This document shows positions 36,201 through 47,955 of a stretch of DNA of 64,000 nucleotides, piece by piece. This DNA is from Vitis vinifera. Its lineage: Eukaryota > Streptophyta > Magnoliopsida > Vitales > Vitaceae. The translations under genes were made by a program, and so were the position numbers. The stretch is taken from the NCBI RefSeq assembly GCF_030704535.1, contig NC_081815.1, forward strand, positions 3,363,001 through 3,427,000. The letters are read 5' to 3'. Every line of letters starts with the position of its first letter. Within the stretch, counting starts at the first letter, position 1. A model generated the notes under the pieces. That model worked only from the letters and a program-made list of their open reading frames with translations. It did not search any database and was not told the origin of the DNA.

Positions 36201-37695
36201 AGAAAGGATTGAATCCCATTTCCATCTACGATTTGAACTTCAACTCTGCCTATATAATGGCGCCCATAAAAGCGGGCTTGCTTACAGGCATCTTGGCTAC
36301 AACCGTAAGAGAGCATTACTCGCAGACATCTGTTTTGTTTATGTTGATTCTCAGTACATGTTCAGTAATTTCTTCTCCTTTGCCTTCACTTTTATTTAAA
36401 CATGTGTTGCAGGAAGGGATAGCAATAGGAAGGAGCTTTGCCATGAAGAGAAATGAGCAAACTGATGGAAACAAAGAGATGATAGCCTTTGGTCTGATGA
36501 ACCTTGTTGGATCTTTCACTTCTTGTTATTTGACTACTGGCCCATTTTCAAAAACTGCTGTCAATTTCAATGCCGGGGCTAGGACACCAATGGCCAATGT
36601 AGTGATGGCACTCTGTATGATGCTGATTCTCCTCTTCTTGGCTCCTGTCTTTCGTTACACCCCTCAGGTAGCTCTCTCTGCCATTATCACCGTAGCCATG
36701 CTTGGACTCATCAAGTACGACGAGGTTTATCATCTCTACAAGGTCGACAAGTTTGATTTCTGTATTTGCATGGCTGCATTTTTGGGAGTCATCTTCATTA
36801 CCATGGATATGGGACTAATGATCTCAGTAAGGATTTCTTCCCACTCCTCTAGTTCCATAAAATGTGAAAATAATGTAAACATCCCCAACTTTGTTTCGTT
36901 TCAGGTATGCCTTTCAATCGTCCGAGCACTTCTCTATGTGGCTAGGCCTGCTACTTGCAAGCTCGGGAACATTCCAAACTCAGCACTCTACCGCGACGTA
37001 GAGCAATATCCTGCTGCAAGCGGGGTCCCGGGCATCATAGTTCTTCAACTGGGTTCCCCAATTTACTTTGCAAATTGCATTTACCTTAAAGAAAGGTAGG
37101 TGTTCCCAATATGTTTTTAGCACTTGTTAACAAATGCTCACAATAATTCATTTGATTCGGTCGAATTTCAACCAGGATTATGAGGTGGGTTAGGGATGAA
37201 CAAGGCAATCCGAACTCCAAAACAGCAGATATTGAGCATGTTTTACTAGATTTGGGAGGTAAAATTGTTGTCCATAAGCATCCTACTATAAAATAATTTG
37301 ACTTCTCATTTTTGTACGTAGAACTTTTGGCTAATACAAGATCATAACTTGGGGCATGTAGGAGTTACCACTATTGACATGACAGGCATCGAAACCCTGG
37401 TTGAAATCCGAAGAAACATTTTAGCAAAAGGAATTAAGGTAACCCCCATGGCAACGTTTTCTCTTTGCTAACATTCTCAAAATATCTTAATTAAAAAGGT
37501 TTAACGTATGTATATACATGGATGTATCTTTTGTAGATGGGAATAATAAACCCCAGAATCAATGTGTTGGAGAAGATGATGCTTTCCAAATTCGTGGACC
37601 TCATAGGCAAGGAATCTATCTTCTTATCAGTTGAAGATGCAGTCAAGACATGTCAATTTTCACTCAATCAATCGCCTCAGAAGGGTGACTCTTAG
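33202..37695 (+). CDS. SULTR3;5: Group 3 sulfate transporter-like protein, SULTR3;5 type (tandem copy 2)
   Basis: Complete 11-exon gene: 33202-33514, 33597-33804, 33886-34057, 34227-34292, 34434-34547, 36188-36304, 36413-36826, 36905-37095, 37176-37258, 37362-37438, 37537-37695. Junctions are GT-AG; 1,914 bases, 637 residues. Exon lengths equal those of the 14693 gene except exon 5 (one codon more) and exon 11 (12 codons fewer). Diagnostic blocks: VTVNFSDRRNFATVL, LVDFLSHSTITGFMGGTA, MKRNEQTDGNKEMIAFGL, and GVTTIDMTGIETLVE in the STAS domain. Where the paralogues have FFPDDPF this copy has FFADDPF. Intron 5 is enlarged to 1,640 bp by AT-rich repeats. Introns 6 (108 bp) and 7 (78 bp) are both in frame and stop-free. 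Role inferred as for the first copy; the two may differ in expression because their upstream regions differ. Confidence 0.93.
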
Positions 37696-37826
37696 GATGA
37701 CTGTGTTGCTGCATTAGTTTATGATCTAGAAATTTGTCATTGTAGATTGGACTCGTTCTCTAATTTTGTGTTTAAAGAAGGAAGAAATCGATCTTCCAAC
37801 CGCAGAGTCAGTTATTGTGTTGTTCC

Positions 37827-37832
37827 AATAAA
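37827..37832 (+). terminator. Polyadenylation signal of the second SULTR3;5-type gene
   Basis: AATAAA, 131 bp past the stop codon at 37695, in a less AT-rich context than most such hexamers here, so reasonably credible. Confidence 0.45.
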
Positions 37833-37979
37833 GAAAATCTATTCATTAGATATCTTATTGCTGCATATGCAATATTTCCCTGATTGTGAAGTTGAGATGG
37901 TATATAGCAAGTTCTCAAAGCGTAAATGGGTCTAATTTTATATGTTTTTTTGGTGAACAAATCATGGAAATAAGTTCCA

Positions 37980-39288
37980 ATATCAAGCCATGGAGGGTGG
38001 CTTCGGTAAGGCTTAAAGGTTGAAGGGAGAGGTGAAGAGGTGGAGAGGGGGTTGAATTCTCTTATATATCATCAATTGATGGTTAACACTTTTGGATGGT
38101 GAATTGGGTGTTGATGTCTTTGCAAAAATTTAATCCTAATTGAAATAACTATTAACAATGCAATTGCAAGGAAAATAAATATTAAAAAGAGACGAGAGAT
38201 GCAAACAAGAATTTTATAGTGATTCAATGATCATACACTTAGTTTCAAGGCTCCAACCAACCTTTACAGCCACTTGAGTGGTCCATCACACAAGATATAA
38301 GAAGGGAAATCACTCAAAGTTCTCCTTATGGTTTGCAATTTGAGACTCAAATATATAAAATAATACTAAGATTAAGATGTACTAATCAAGATTAGCAAGT
38401 AAATGAGTAGGTGCGCTAAAAGAAAAACACTTGAGACTCTTCAATTTTCTTTAAGAATGGGTTTAAACCTCCATAATGTCAATTTAATTTTTAGTGAGGG
38501 ATTGCCCCTCTTAGACACTATGTGGCTCTCCACTTATTCAGTATGATTTGTAGATGACCATTAGAACAAGCAATTCAATTGATTATATTATCGTTGAATA
38601 GTTTAGTTGTTAGCTATCGTTGAATCATTCTTCAACCAATCCACTAGGCAATCAATTAGTAATGCCATTGAAATTCCCTTTTTGAATTTTTGTAAGTCTT
38701 GAGCTCTAAAAAATTGAGGAATCGACTAGGTACACTTTTAATGCATTTTCAAAAACCTTTTAAGCACAAATTACACTTATTTGAAGTTGGTTTTCATTTG
38801 AAGCACAAATATACTTCCACACTTCCACTTATCTTGGTTCTTTTTTACCCCGAGAGATTATGATTACAACACCTCCATGAATCATACTACTTCGTATGAA
38901 CTTCATGATCAACTTCAGTCTCTCTTCCTTAGATACAAAGAGAGTTAAACATAAAAAAAATTTGGTCTTGTAGGCCGTGTCCATCTTTTGTCTTAGGAGA
39001 CTAAAACTCTTCTTTCTCATCAAGCTAATTTATTCACTATTGTTATAATTTATTTTTTATTGATGAAAATTATTAATTGAGTTATTATTTTATTATATTA
39101 TCATTTTTCATGGAAAATAGTTTATTTATGAAAAGACAACTATATAATATATATTTGAAAATTATTTAATTAATATATTAGTTAGATTAATAACTATTAT
39201 TTATATAACTCTCTAATATTAAAAAAATTAATATATTTAAGAAAAAAATATTCAAGATTAAGAGAACAATTAATTTAAATGGATAAGA
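37980..39288. other. Intergenic DNA, probably old retrotransposon-derived repeat
   Basis: The stretch 38040-38420 (GGGGGTTGAATT..., CAAGGCTCCAACCAACC, ACTTGAGTGGTCCATCACAC) has the texture of LTR-type dispersed repeats with a GGGGTTGAATT start. No coding domain was found and borders were not resolved. From 39040 it becomes AT-rich flank of the CACTA element. Confidence 0.3.
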
Positions 39289-39299
39289 CCCTACAAGAA

Positions 39300-39945
39300 A
39301 TAGGATTTTTGGTGACGTCGCCAACCGTCACCAAATCGTATATATCCGTGACCAAAACCTATTGTCGCGGTCTTATGAAACCGTGACCGAGCGTCACAGT
39401 ATGAGGCGTAGCTAAAGGTATTGGTCACGGTCAGGTAATAAACCGTGACTATATGTTTAACCTTTGGTCACAGTCAGTACCCTAACCGTGACTACATGTA
39501 AGTCTATAGTCACGGTTAATAAAAATGACCGTGACTAAATATCAACTTTTGGTCACGGTCAATGCCTCTAACCGTGACCAAATGTCACCTTTTGGTCACG
39601 GTCAATGCCTCTAACCGTGGCCAAATGTCAACTTTTCGTCACGGTCAATGCCACTAACCGTGGCCAAATGTCAACTTTTGGTCACGGTCAATGCCTCTAA
39701 CCGTGACCAAATGTCAACTTTTTGTCACGGTCAATGACCCTAACCGTGACCAAATGCCAACTTTTTGTCACGGTCAATGCCCCTAATCGTGACTAAATAT
39801 AGGTATATGGTCACAGTAATTAAGTGACCGTGACTAAACATTAAGTGTATTATGACCGCTATCCCTAACTTTTGGTGACGATTCATTTTAAGCGTGACTA
39901 AAAGCACACTTATGGTCACAATTTTTTAGTGCCCGTGACTAAAAT
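39300..39945. repeat. CACTA left subterminal repeats
   Basis: About 20 copies of GGTCACGGT or ACCGTGAC in alternating orientation. From 39545 to 39790 they form a tandem array of about 43-bp units, each an inverted repeat (TTTGGTCACGGTCAATGCC then CTAACCGTGACCAAATGTC), able to fold into hairpins. Confidence 0.9.
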
Positions 39946-40257
39946 ATGTTATATTTTGGACATTGGTTTTTTATAAATTAAAATTTCCCAAACCTGTTAT
40001 AAACCCAAACAAACCCATTTTAGACCTGTATATGCAATTAAACAATTAAACCAATTTCAATATATTACAATCAATTATTCCAAGCTAGTTAAAAACTTAT
40101 ATATCAATATAAGTCATTAAATAAAAAAAACATAATATAACAAAAAAAAAACCAAACAAACAAAAAACAAAGAGATTCAAATTTAGTTTCACATTCTAAC
40201 ATAATATAACAAATCAACCAACCAAACATCACATAATAGTCATAGAAAGCAAAAAAA

Positions 40258-40349
40258 GTTAGGAGAATCTATCATATAAATAAGTAGCATAATCTTCAAA
40301 AAAAAAGTTAAGAGAATCTATTATATAAAGATATAGCAAAATCTTCAAA
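40258..40349. repeat. Short tandem duplication inside the CACTA element
   Basis: Two adjacent copies of GTTA-GAGAATCTAT-ATATAAA ... GCA-AATCTTCAAA, just downstream of the transposase fragment. Confidence 0.7.
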
Positions 40350-40355
40350 TGTCTA

Positions 40356-41491
40356 CTACTTTTGCTGAAATTGTTGCATCATCTGTTCTTGAATTTGTGC
40401 TTGCATTTTTCTTTGCATTTCCATCATTTTTTCTTCAAACTCTTCTTTCACTTCTTCACGTGTCTTCTTTTGAACTTCTATCAACCTCTCTTCAAATGTT
40501 TCTTTCACATGTGAGAGTTCATCTTTCACATTTGAGAGTTCTTCAGTTGCAGTTGTAAACTTTTGTTCTGCAGCTATTAGCATCTCTTGGGCATTTTCAA
40601 GTTGTGTTGAAAGAATAACTCCTGATCGTCTCCTACTAGTAGAACCAAAGATTGAGGTAGGAGTAGGACCAAATCCATACCCTCGAACACGACCATGCCT
40701 CTGGACCCATGACTTGAGTATATATCTCATCTACATATGTAGATGCTACAGATGTAGATGCTCCAGATGATGCAGAAGTAGAAGAAGATGTCCCCTCAGG
40801 TTGAGATAGTAATTGTTGAAATTGATCCTGGAATTATAAAAAATAAAAAATTGTTAGACTTTTAAAATAATTTAGTATGAGGCTATGACTGAAATACAAG
40901 TATATAAAATTTATTTACTTCATTACCATAATCTCCTTAGAATGATCATCAACAGGCGTCCCATCTTTTCTTGTGTGTGTCAGGGCAAACATCTCAATTC
41001 TATTGGGCTCACTTCGATCCTCCTTCTTTTGTGCCTATTCTTATAAGTAAAACAATTGAGTTATTTATGATGAATTATTTATGTACAAACAAATCATATT
41101 AATAATAAATTTCAACCTGTTCATATCGAATTTGAGCATAACTTTTTGATCCCGATGTATGCTTTATCACTTGTTTTGCCCTATTTGCCTTGTTTTTTTA
41201 TGAGATATCCTACATCAATTAAAAAATAGCAAGTTACCTATATAGGTAATAGAAACATAATAAAAGTTATATACATGAAGTATTAGGTTAGATATAACTA
41301 ATAAATATCATTTTATGTGAATATGAGTATCATAAGATACATTATCAAGAAAAGATCATTATCTTTACCTTGGCCTCAGGTGTACCCCAAAAGTGGATGA
41401 GCCACCTCCAATCATCATCCGATAAGTGTGGAGGTCGATGACACAATCTCTCCTCATCTGTATTATAAGGGTTATAATACTTGGCCTTCAT
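40356..41491 (-). pseudogene. Transposase_24-type (Ptta/En/Spm) gene, broken
   Basis: Exons, high to low: 41491-41369 (LSDDDWRWLIHFWGTPEAK), 41209-41117 (NKANRAKQVIKHTSGSKSY), 41034-40927 (ALTHTRKDGTPVDD), 40827-40356 (GRVRGYGFGPTPTSIFGS, then a Gln/Glu-rich coiled coil ending QQFQQK). This order is the plant Transposase_24 (En/Spm-associated) domain. Two lesions: a TAA in the 41209-41117 exon just before KNKANRAK, probably from CAA, and a frameshift in the last exon near 40705, between VMGPE and RHGRVRG. The N-terminal part is missing. Such proteins bind subterminal repeats in related elements; this copy is not functional. Confidence 0.85.
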
Positions 41492-44400
41492 TTTATTTCA
41501 TAATTCTAATTTATAAAATTTCTTTAATCATGTAAGTTTGGATGCATTGAGGGATTTACTTTAACTTTAATTAATCCACCATTGCAATCTAGTTTGCACC
41601 ACTATTGTAAATTTCTTTATTTATTTTAGGATGGAAATGATTTGACTATGACATGATGTCATGCCACATGGAAAATCATTAAATTTTAGGGGACTTATGG
41701 TGGGAGCTATTACATACTTAAGTTTCATTCTATATTATTAATTGTATAATGAATTTATTTAGAAAGAATTATGATTCAAAATTTTTAATAGCATGTTTGA
41801 TAATTATTTTTAAAAAGAGTTTTATAAAAGAGTTTTAATAATTATGTTTAATAAAACAAAAGAATATTTAAAAATTTAAAATATTTTTAAAATAAATTTT
41901 ATATATAATATTTTATTTTATATATTTATATAATTATTTTTTTAAACAGTTATTTGTATACAAACTTTTCCATAATTATTTGTATCTCTTATTATATAAT
42001 TAATAGTTCTTAAATTATAATTTTTTTTTTTTATCTACTTTCTATTTTTTTTTTATCTTCTTAAAATATCATGGATTTTAGATAGTTGGTAATATGAGTT
42101 CCCAAAGCTAAAAAAATATTATTGAAAAGGCAATTTAAAATTACTTTAAAAAAAAAGAAGATAATTTTAATTTTAATTTAAAATTGTCTTTTAAAAAATA
42201 TTTTAATATTTAATTGAAAAGGCAATTTCCTAATACACTTAATGGGTATCATAAAATTTAAAATAATTTTTAGGACTATCTTAAAAAATATTTGTTTAAA
42301 TTACCATATCCTTAACTAAAGTGTGACATATGGTATAAAAATCTATCTTTCATGGAAAATAATATTCATAAAAGTGATGTGTCTTAATTGTATGACTATT
42401 TGATATACAAATAAAATATTTAAAATTTTGTAAAATATTATTGTTTGTGAGACTCATAAATAGGACAAAAAAAACAAAGCAACAGAAACGTGGAGTGTGG
42501 AATATATGGTTTTAATCCATATCAACATGTTCACAAACTCAAAGCTACAAAAACAAAGAAAAAACAACATTGTTGGAAACTAATCAAATTTTCAACACAA
42601 TAATTAAACCCAATGGAAATAGGCAATTGAAGAGAATGCAACAAACAAAAGAAAAATTCTTTCATTACACAGTAACAATGGAAATAAACCCAATAACAAT
42701 GAAATCAGAATTAAATCATAGAAAAAATAGAGAGAGAAACTAGAGAGAAATTATACCTTAGGAAGTAATTAAGTGTGGTTTTTCCAAAAGCACCAAAACC
42801 CTATAACAATGGAAATAAACCCGATAAAATGAAAATAAACCCAATAACAATGGAATCTCAAACCTAATCACAAACATTTCCAAAATACCAATTAACAAAA
42901 CTCAAAAAAAAAAAAAAATCCCAAAACTCACCAAAACCTAGAGAGAAACGATTTTTACGGGAGTTTCTTGGAGGTGGCTTTGGCTTTACGGACCATAGCT
43001 TCCATGGGGCTTCTTCGGCATGGCTTCCATAAGCTTTTTCCGGAAATGGCTTCCTCCAAGCAATGGGGGCTGTGGGTAGATTTTGTGGGTTTTATGGCCG
43101 TGGGTTTTGGAGAGGAAGAGAAATTGAGTTTTGTTGGCAGAAGAGAGGGGCTTTTATATTGGAAATGTTTGGGAGAAGGCTTTTACTCAATGGTTAAATG
43201 GGTTAAAAAAACGTTGCCTGTGTCTTTGATATTGGAAAGTCAATGGTTAAGGCCCACATAGTTAAATATTATATTGGAAAGTGATATATTATATTGGAAA
43301 GTATGTGAGACTTTATATTCATGGCTTTATATATGGTTATTATCAAATCTCATTTTAACATTTTAAGAGTTAAAATGTTGGCCGTGGTTATTATCAATTA
43401 TTTTAAAATTTTAAATTTACAATTATTTTAAAATTTAAAATTAATTTTGAAAGTTCAATGTTTTACTCAAAGTGTTGCTTTAAAATTTTTATTAAGTTTT
43501 ATAAAGTTTTTCAATTTTTAAAATTATCAAGTTTAAAATTTAAAAATTTTATATTAGAAATTTATCAAGTATTATATTTTAAATTTTTTTATCAAGTTTT
43601 AAAATTTTAAATTTTACAATTATGTATGAGAAAATTATCAAGTTTTATATTTTAAAATTGTTATTTTCAAAGTTTTATCAAGTTTTAAAATTTTAAAATT
43701 TTATATTAGAAATTTATCAAGTTCTATATTTTAAAATTTTAATAGTTAAACATGTTTAGTAAATTTAAGTTTACTAAAAAAGAAATAACTGCTCTTAGTG
43801 ATGTTAATATTAATGATGATAAAATTTAATAAAATCTTCTAATAATAACTTATCTTATTATAAAACCTATTATTTATCATATATAAAATGTTCTTTTTCT
43901 AAAATAATTCAAAGGTATAGGCAGTGTTTGCTAACGAGCTTTTAATTATAACAATTTTTTATTCTTAATAATAAATAAATAAATAAGTAAACCATAGAGG
44001 GGAAAAAAAATTTTGTTCTTAAAAACAAAAAATAAGATATTTTAAAAAAATATTAATATTTTTAGTTATCTTAAATTGTTTTCACTTATTAGAGTAAAAG
44101 ATATTTTCAAAAATAATTATATAAATACAAAGAATAATCAAAAATAAAATATAACATATAAAAGTTATTTTTTAAACATATTTAAAAACATAAAAAATAT
44201 ATTGAAAATATTATAGGTTTCTAAATCGACTTTTATTTTAAAATACATCCGCTAACAAAATTTTCAAAATGTTTTAAAAAACTGTTTTTTGTATAACTGT
44301 TTATGAAAATGTCAAAATACTTCACAAATAAAACTATAATTTATTAGTATTTTTGTGGGCCTTAGGTGCTAGGAAATGTTACATGTGCATTCTACTCCTA

Positions 44401-45180
44401 CTCTGTCTTCATTATTTTCAGTCACGTGTCTCTTTATATCTTATACCAATCTATTATTATTTTATCATATGGTATCATTTTTTTCATATTTAATGATATT
44501 AATTTCTACCTTATCCCATATGCTTGTAGCTTAATTTCATCATACATTTGGACAACAGAATTTCAGACTTCCATTTGGTACTAAATATAATAAACATAAA
44601 CAAAGAATGGTGCGTTTAAGAATATTTTTCCATGAATTTTAACTTTATAAATTTGTTAATTTTACAAATTTAAGAATTATAAAAGTTTAGAACTTTTATT
44701 TTTAATCATAAACAAAGAATGTTATTTTTGTAGTTATAAACTATTTCTGTATTGCAAAAATCATAAAGATTAAAAAATATTTTATGATTGAAAATTAAAT
44801 AAAACTATAAACAATTTTACTAGTAATTGTTAGTAGTAAAATTTATTTATCACGACTATTGATACTTTAAATATAATAAGAATTATTTATCATATATAAA
44901 ATCAAAATTGTTTTTAATTTGCTAACTCACTTGCATTTAAACTTTTTATCAAATAATATCAAATTGAACCATCATATTTTTAAACTAACATATTAAACTT
45001 TATTTTGCTTCTTATTAAAACATTAATCATAACAAGGAAATTAAATAATTTTAACTAAAGAAAAATAGGTAACACACTAATTTGTTTCTTAACTTAAAAA
45101 AAATATAGTAATATAACTTTAAACTTTTTATAATTAATAAGAACTATTATTATTACTATTAATGATAATTTCTATTTATG

Positions 45181-45215
<35 letters not shown>

Positions 45216-45274
45216 TATATAATTTTCTAAAAAATTATAATAGATAACCCAAAAAATGGTTCAAAATAAATAAT
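41492..45274. other. CACTA interior without recognised genes
   Basis: Mostly AT-rich. A patch at 42675-42880 repeats ACAATGGAAATAAACCC several times. A GC-richer patch at 42955-43160 is open for 97 plus-strand codons (42968-43261) but shows no domain and may be 5' leader of the minus-strand transposase gene. (TA)n at 45181-45221. Confidence 0.4.
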
Positions 45275-45770
45275 AGACTTTTGGTCACGATTATGTGAAC
45301 CCCGTGACCATAGGTTCAAAATATTTAAAATAAACCTCTATGCATTTGGTCACGGTCATGAGAAATTCGTGACTATAGCTTCCCCTACAGTCACGGTCAA
45401 TCAATGGCGTGACTAAAAGTCACAATATATATATGGTCACGGTTTTACAAAAAACCGTGACTAAAACATCTTTTCGTTACACTTTTTGTCACGGATGATA
45501 AAATTACCGTGACTAAAATTATTGGCGCCAAAATTTCCCTCCATAAATTTACAAATAGTCACGGTTTCAAAAAAATCCGTGACTAAAATACCCTCTCATC
45601 AATACTTTTGGTGACGGTTGATAAAATCACCGTGACTAAACATATTTTTTTTTCCACATTAACACATTTAGTCACAACTTTATCCTGGCCGTGACAAAAT
45701 AATATCTTTGGTCACTATATTTGTGGCCGTGACCAAAGATTCGTCACTAAAAACCTATTTTTTTGTAGAG
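45275..45770. repeat. CACTA right subterminal repeats
   Basis: About fifteen GGTCACG/CGTGACTA motifs in both orientations (for example GTCACGGTTTTACAAAAAACC and AAAACCGTGACTAAA), less regular than the left side. Confidence 0.85.
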
Positions 45771-47740
45771 AACTTATTTATGATAAGACAACTATATATA
45801 TATATATATATATATGCAATTAAAAATATTTGTTTTTTTAAGAGTAAATTAGTTTTTTTATTTTTTATTTCTTAAAGACAAAGAAAATTTAACTTATTTA
45901 AGAAGTGTATCACTTGTATTGATCTGAATGGGTGTTTTTCCCAATTATGACCAACCGGACCGAAGTCATGCTAAAGCTAGTATCAAAGATAGAATAAAAA
46001 AGGTCTACCCTTTGATTCTTTCTATACCAATGCTGTTTAAATTGATGTTGAAAGTAGCATTAAAGATAAATTAATGAGATTTTTTCATTGAATTTTTTTA
46101 TGCTGATGAATGCCTTATTGTATAGGGAGAATTTTATCTCTGTCCGAGATAGTATTTGTATTGAAACAAAAAGATTTATCTCTTAAATCTTTTAATATCA
46201 ATGAATGTTTTCTCATACAAGGAGAAAGCTTATTTATAGCCAACGAAGATGTCAAGATATTAGTTAATTGATACTCATTGAATCCTTCTATCAATGTTGA
46301 TGAATGAGCACACAAAGTAATGTGTTGCGTGAATGAAAAATTATTCTCTTTTACTTACTATATTGTTATAAGAGAACACTGATACATAGAAAGGGATGAA
46401 TATAGATTTTTTCGGTGTCCATGTTCGTGTATGAAGATTGGTTTTTCTTTCATGTTATTTTGAATTAAAAAGACAATAAATAACTTATAAAATCAAATTT
46501 CTATTAAGAAAAATCCAAAATACAATATTTTGATTTTCTTTGTACTAAAGAATACGAAATTCCATCTTTTGAGTTAATCTTGATTGAAGGATGAAAGTCA
46601 CATGTGTATTAAATCGGGTGCAATCTTAATCTAAAGCTTGTTATAAGTTTAATCTTTTGTCTCGGGGGGTGAAAGAAAGATATTTGCTTTTGTTTGGTTT
46701 TTTCTATGAATTTGTAAAACTTACGCTTGTAAGAACTATTTATCCTAATTAAAGATTGTGGTTAATTTATTTTGAAGTAGAAAAAAGCTCCTTTATTTAT
46801 AAGGCAAATTGGATAATATTTGTTTTTTTTTTTTTGCACACTTGGAAATTGACAATATTACTAGAAGAAATTCTCTTAATATAATTTGGGCCACCAAAAA
46901 TTTTTGGAATCTTAATTTATATAAAATATATTTAATTGAACATTAAATGTTTTTAAATAAAATTATGATTTAATTGTGTTAAAAAAATTATAAAATAAAA
47001 AGATTTTTTCTTCATGTAAAAATTTTAAAAATAAATAAAAGGGACAATTGTCTTTTGGACTTAGTTGAGTATAAAAATTAAGATTTGACCCATAAAAATT
47101 GCATAATTGATGGAGATGATATAAAATATAAAGAGACTAATATTCATTTCAAAATTATTTTCTACCATAATATTTGAGAAGCTTTTTTATCTTAATTTTT
47201 TAAATAATTATTCTGAAAATTTATTATTTTTAGAAAACTATTTTTTTTTAAAAAACATATTATAAAAATATATCATTTAAAAAAATTAATTTGATATATT
47301 TTCAGTTATTTTTTATATACACAATTTTAAAAATATATATTTTTCAAGATGTTTTATTTTTAAATAATAATAATTTATTATTATTATTTTTTTAAATGAT
47401 GCATTTTTTTCCAAATTACTAAATTATATTAAATTTATTGAGGTTTGCAAAAAGAATAAAATTTAAATTAATGTTTTTCTACTTTTTTTTTTTTATATAG
47501 TCAATAAAAGTCATTTTTGAAAAGATAAAAACTTCATATCATTTTTCTCAATTTTTATATTTTCTCTAAGTCTTATGTTTAAATAGTCAACTTATATGAC
47601 CATAAGTTTTGAGGCCAACCAGGTCGTCCCATGATCAAATCCCATCCGCACGGAATGGGCTAAAGCTTGAGCCTGGATTTCACATTGGCCTGAAAATATC
47701 TGGGTCCATAGACTCAAATGAAAAACAAAACCCATCGGGC
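45771..47740. other. Intergenic DNA between CACTA element and coatomer gene
   Basis: AT-rich, with a short (TA)n near 45792-45813. The region 45950-46320 contains repeated phrases (ATCAATG...TTGATGAATG) without a coding frame. The last part is the coatomer promoter; no TATA box stood out. Confidence 0.4.
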
Positions 47741-47955
47741 TATCACCCTTTGCCACGCTCCCTCGCTTCCTCCCTCCCTCCCTCTGTCCCTTCTTCCTTG
47801 CGAGCGCTCTCCAAAGTAGGCTTATCACCGACTGCTTCGTCGTTTCGATCTCCCAATCCATCATCTTGGCTTGATAACTAGGGTTCTCGCTCACGGTCTT
47901 CTTTCTTCGCATCAACTTCATCAATCAAGAACCGTAGTTTCTCTCACCTGTAAAA
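47741..47955 (+). promoter_or_regulatory. Probable 5' UTR of the coatomer gene, pyrimidine-rich
   Basis: A CT-rich patch (CCTCCCTCCCTCCCTCTGTC at 47770-47789) directly upstream of the start codon, typical of leaders and TATA-less promoters of plant housekeeping genes. The transcription start is not defined by the sequence. Confidence 0.45.

Larger units (their letters stand above)
39289..45770. mobile_element. CACTA (En/Spm) DNA transposon, defective
   Basis: Left end CCCTACAAGAAATAGG and right end (reverse complement) CTCTACAAAAAAATAGG are each one substitution from the canonical CACTACAAGAAA start, in opposite orientation. Subterminal regions at both ends are packed with GGTCACGGT and its complement, the expected transposase-binding repeats of this superfamily. 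The interior carries a broken minus-strand Transposase_24-type gene (40356-41491) and no recognisable TnpD/DDE transposase, so the element cannot move by itself. The expected 3-bp target duplication is not seen (AGA left, AAC right), consistent with age. Confidence 0.85.

Noticed and set aside
36197..37099. 300-codon open frame read as a single intronless exon
   Set aside because: Both splice junction pairs are conserved with the paralogue at 14693, and the family protein lacks the 36 and 26 extra residues; treated as introns, with the open frame reported as a finding.
39545..39790. CRISPR-like array of regular repeats
   Set aside because: The units are head-to-tail palindromes without unique spacers, inside a plant CACTA element with matching repeats at the other end.
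42968..43261. 97-codon plus-strand frame inside the CACTA element
   Set aside because: No recognisable domain and antisense to the transposase gene; could be leader sequence. Not supported as a gene.
39286..45773. 3-bp target-site duplication of the CACTA element
   Set aside because: Left AGA and right AAC do not match with the ends I can best place; not claimed.
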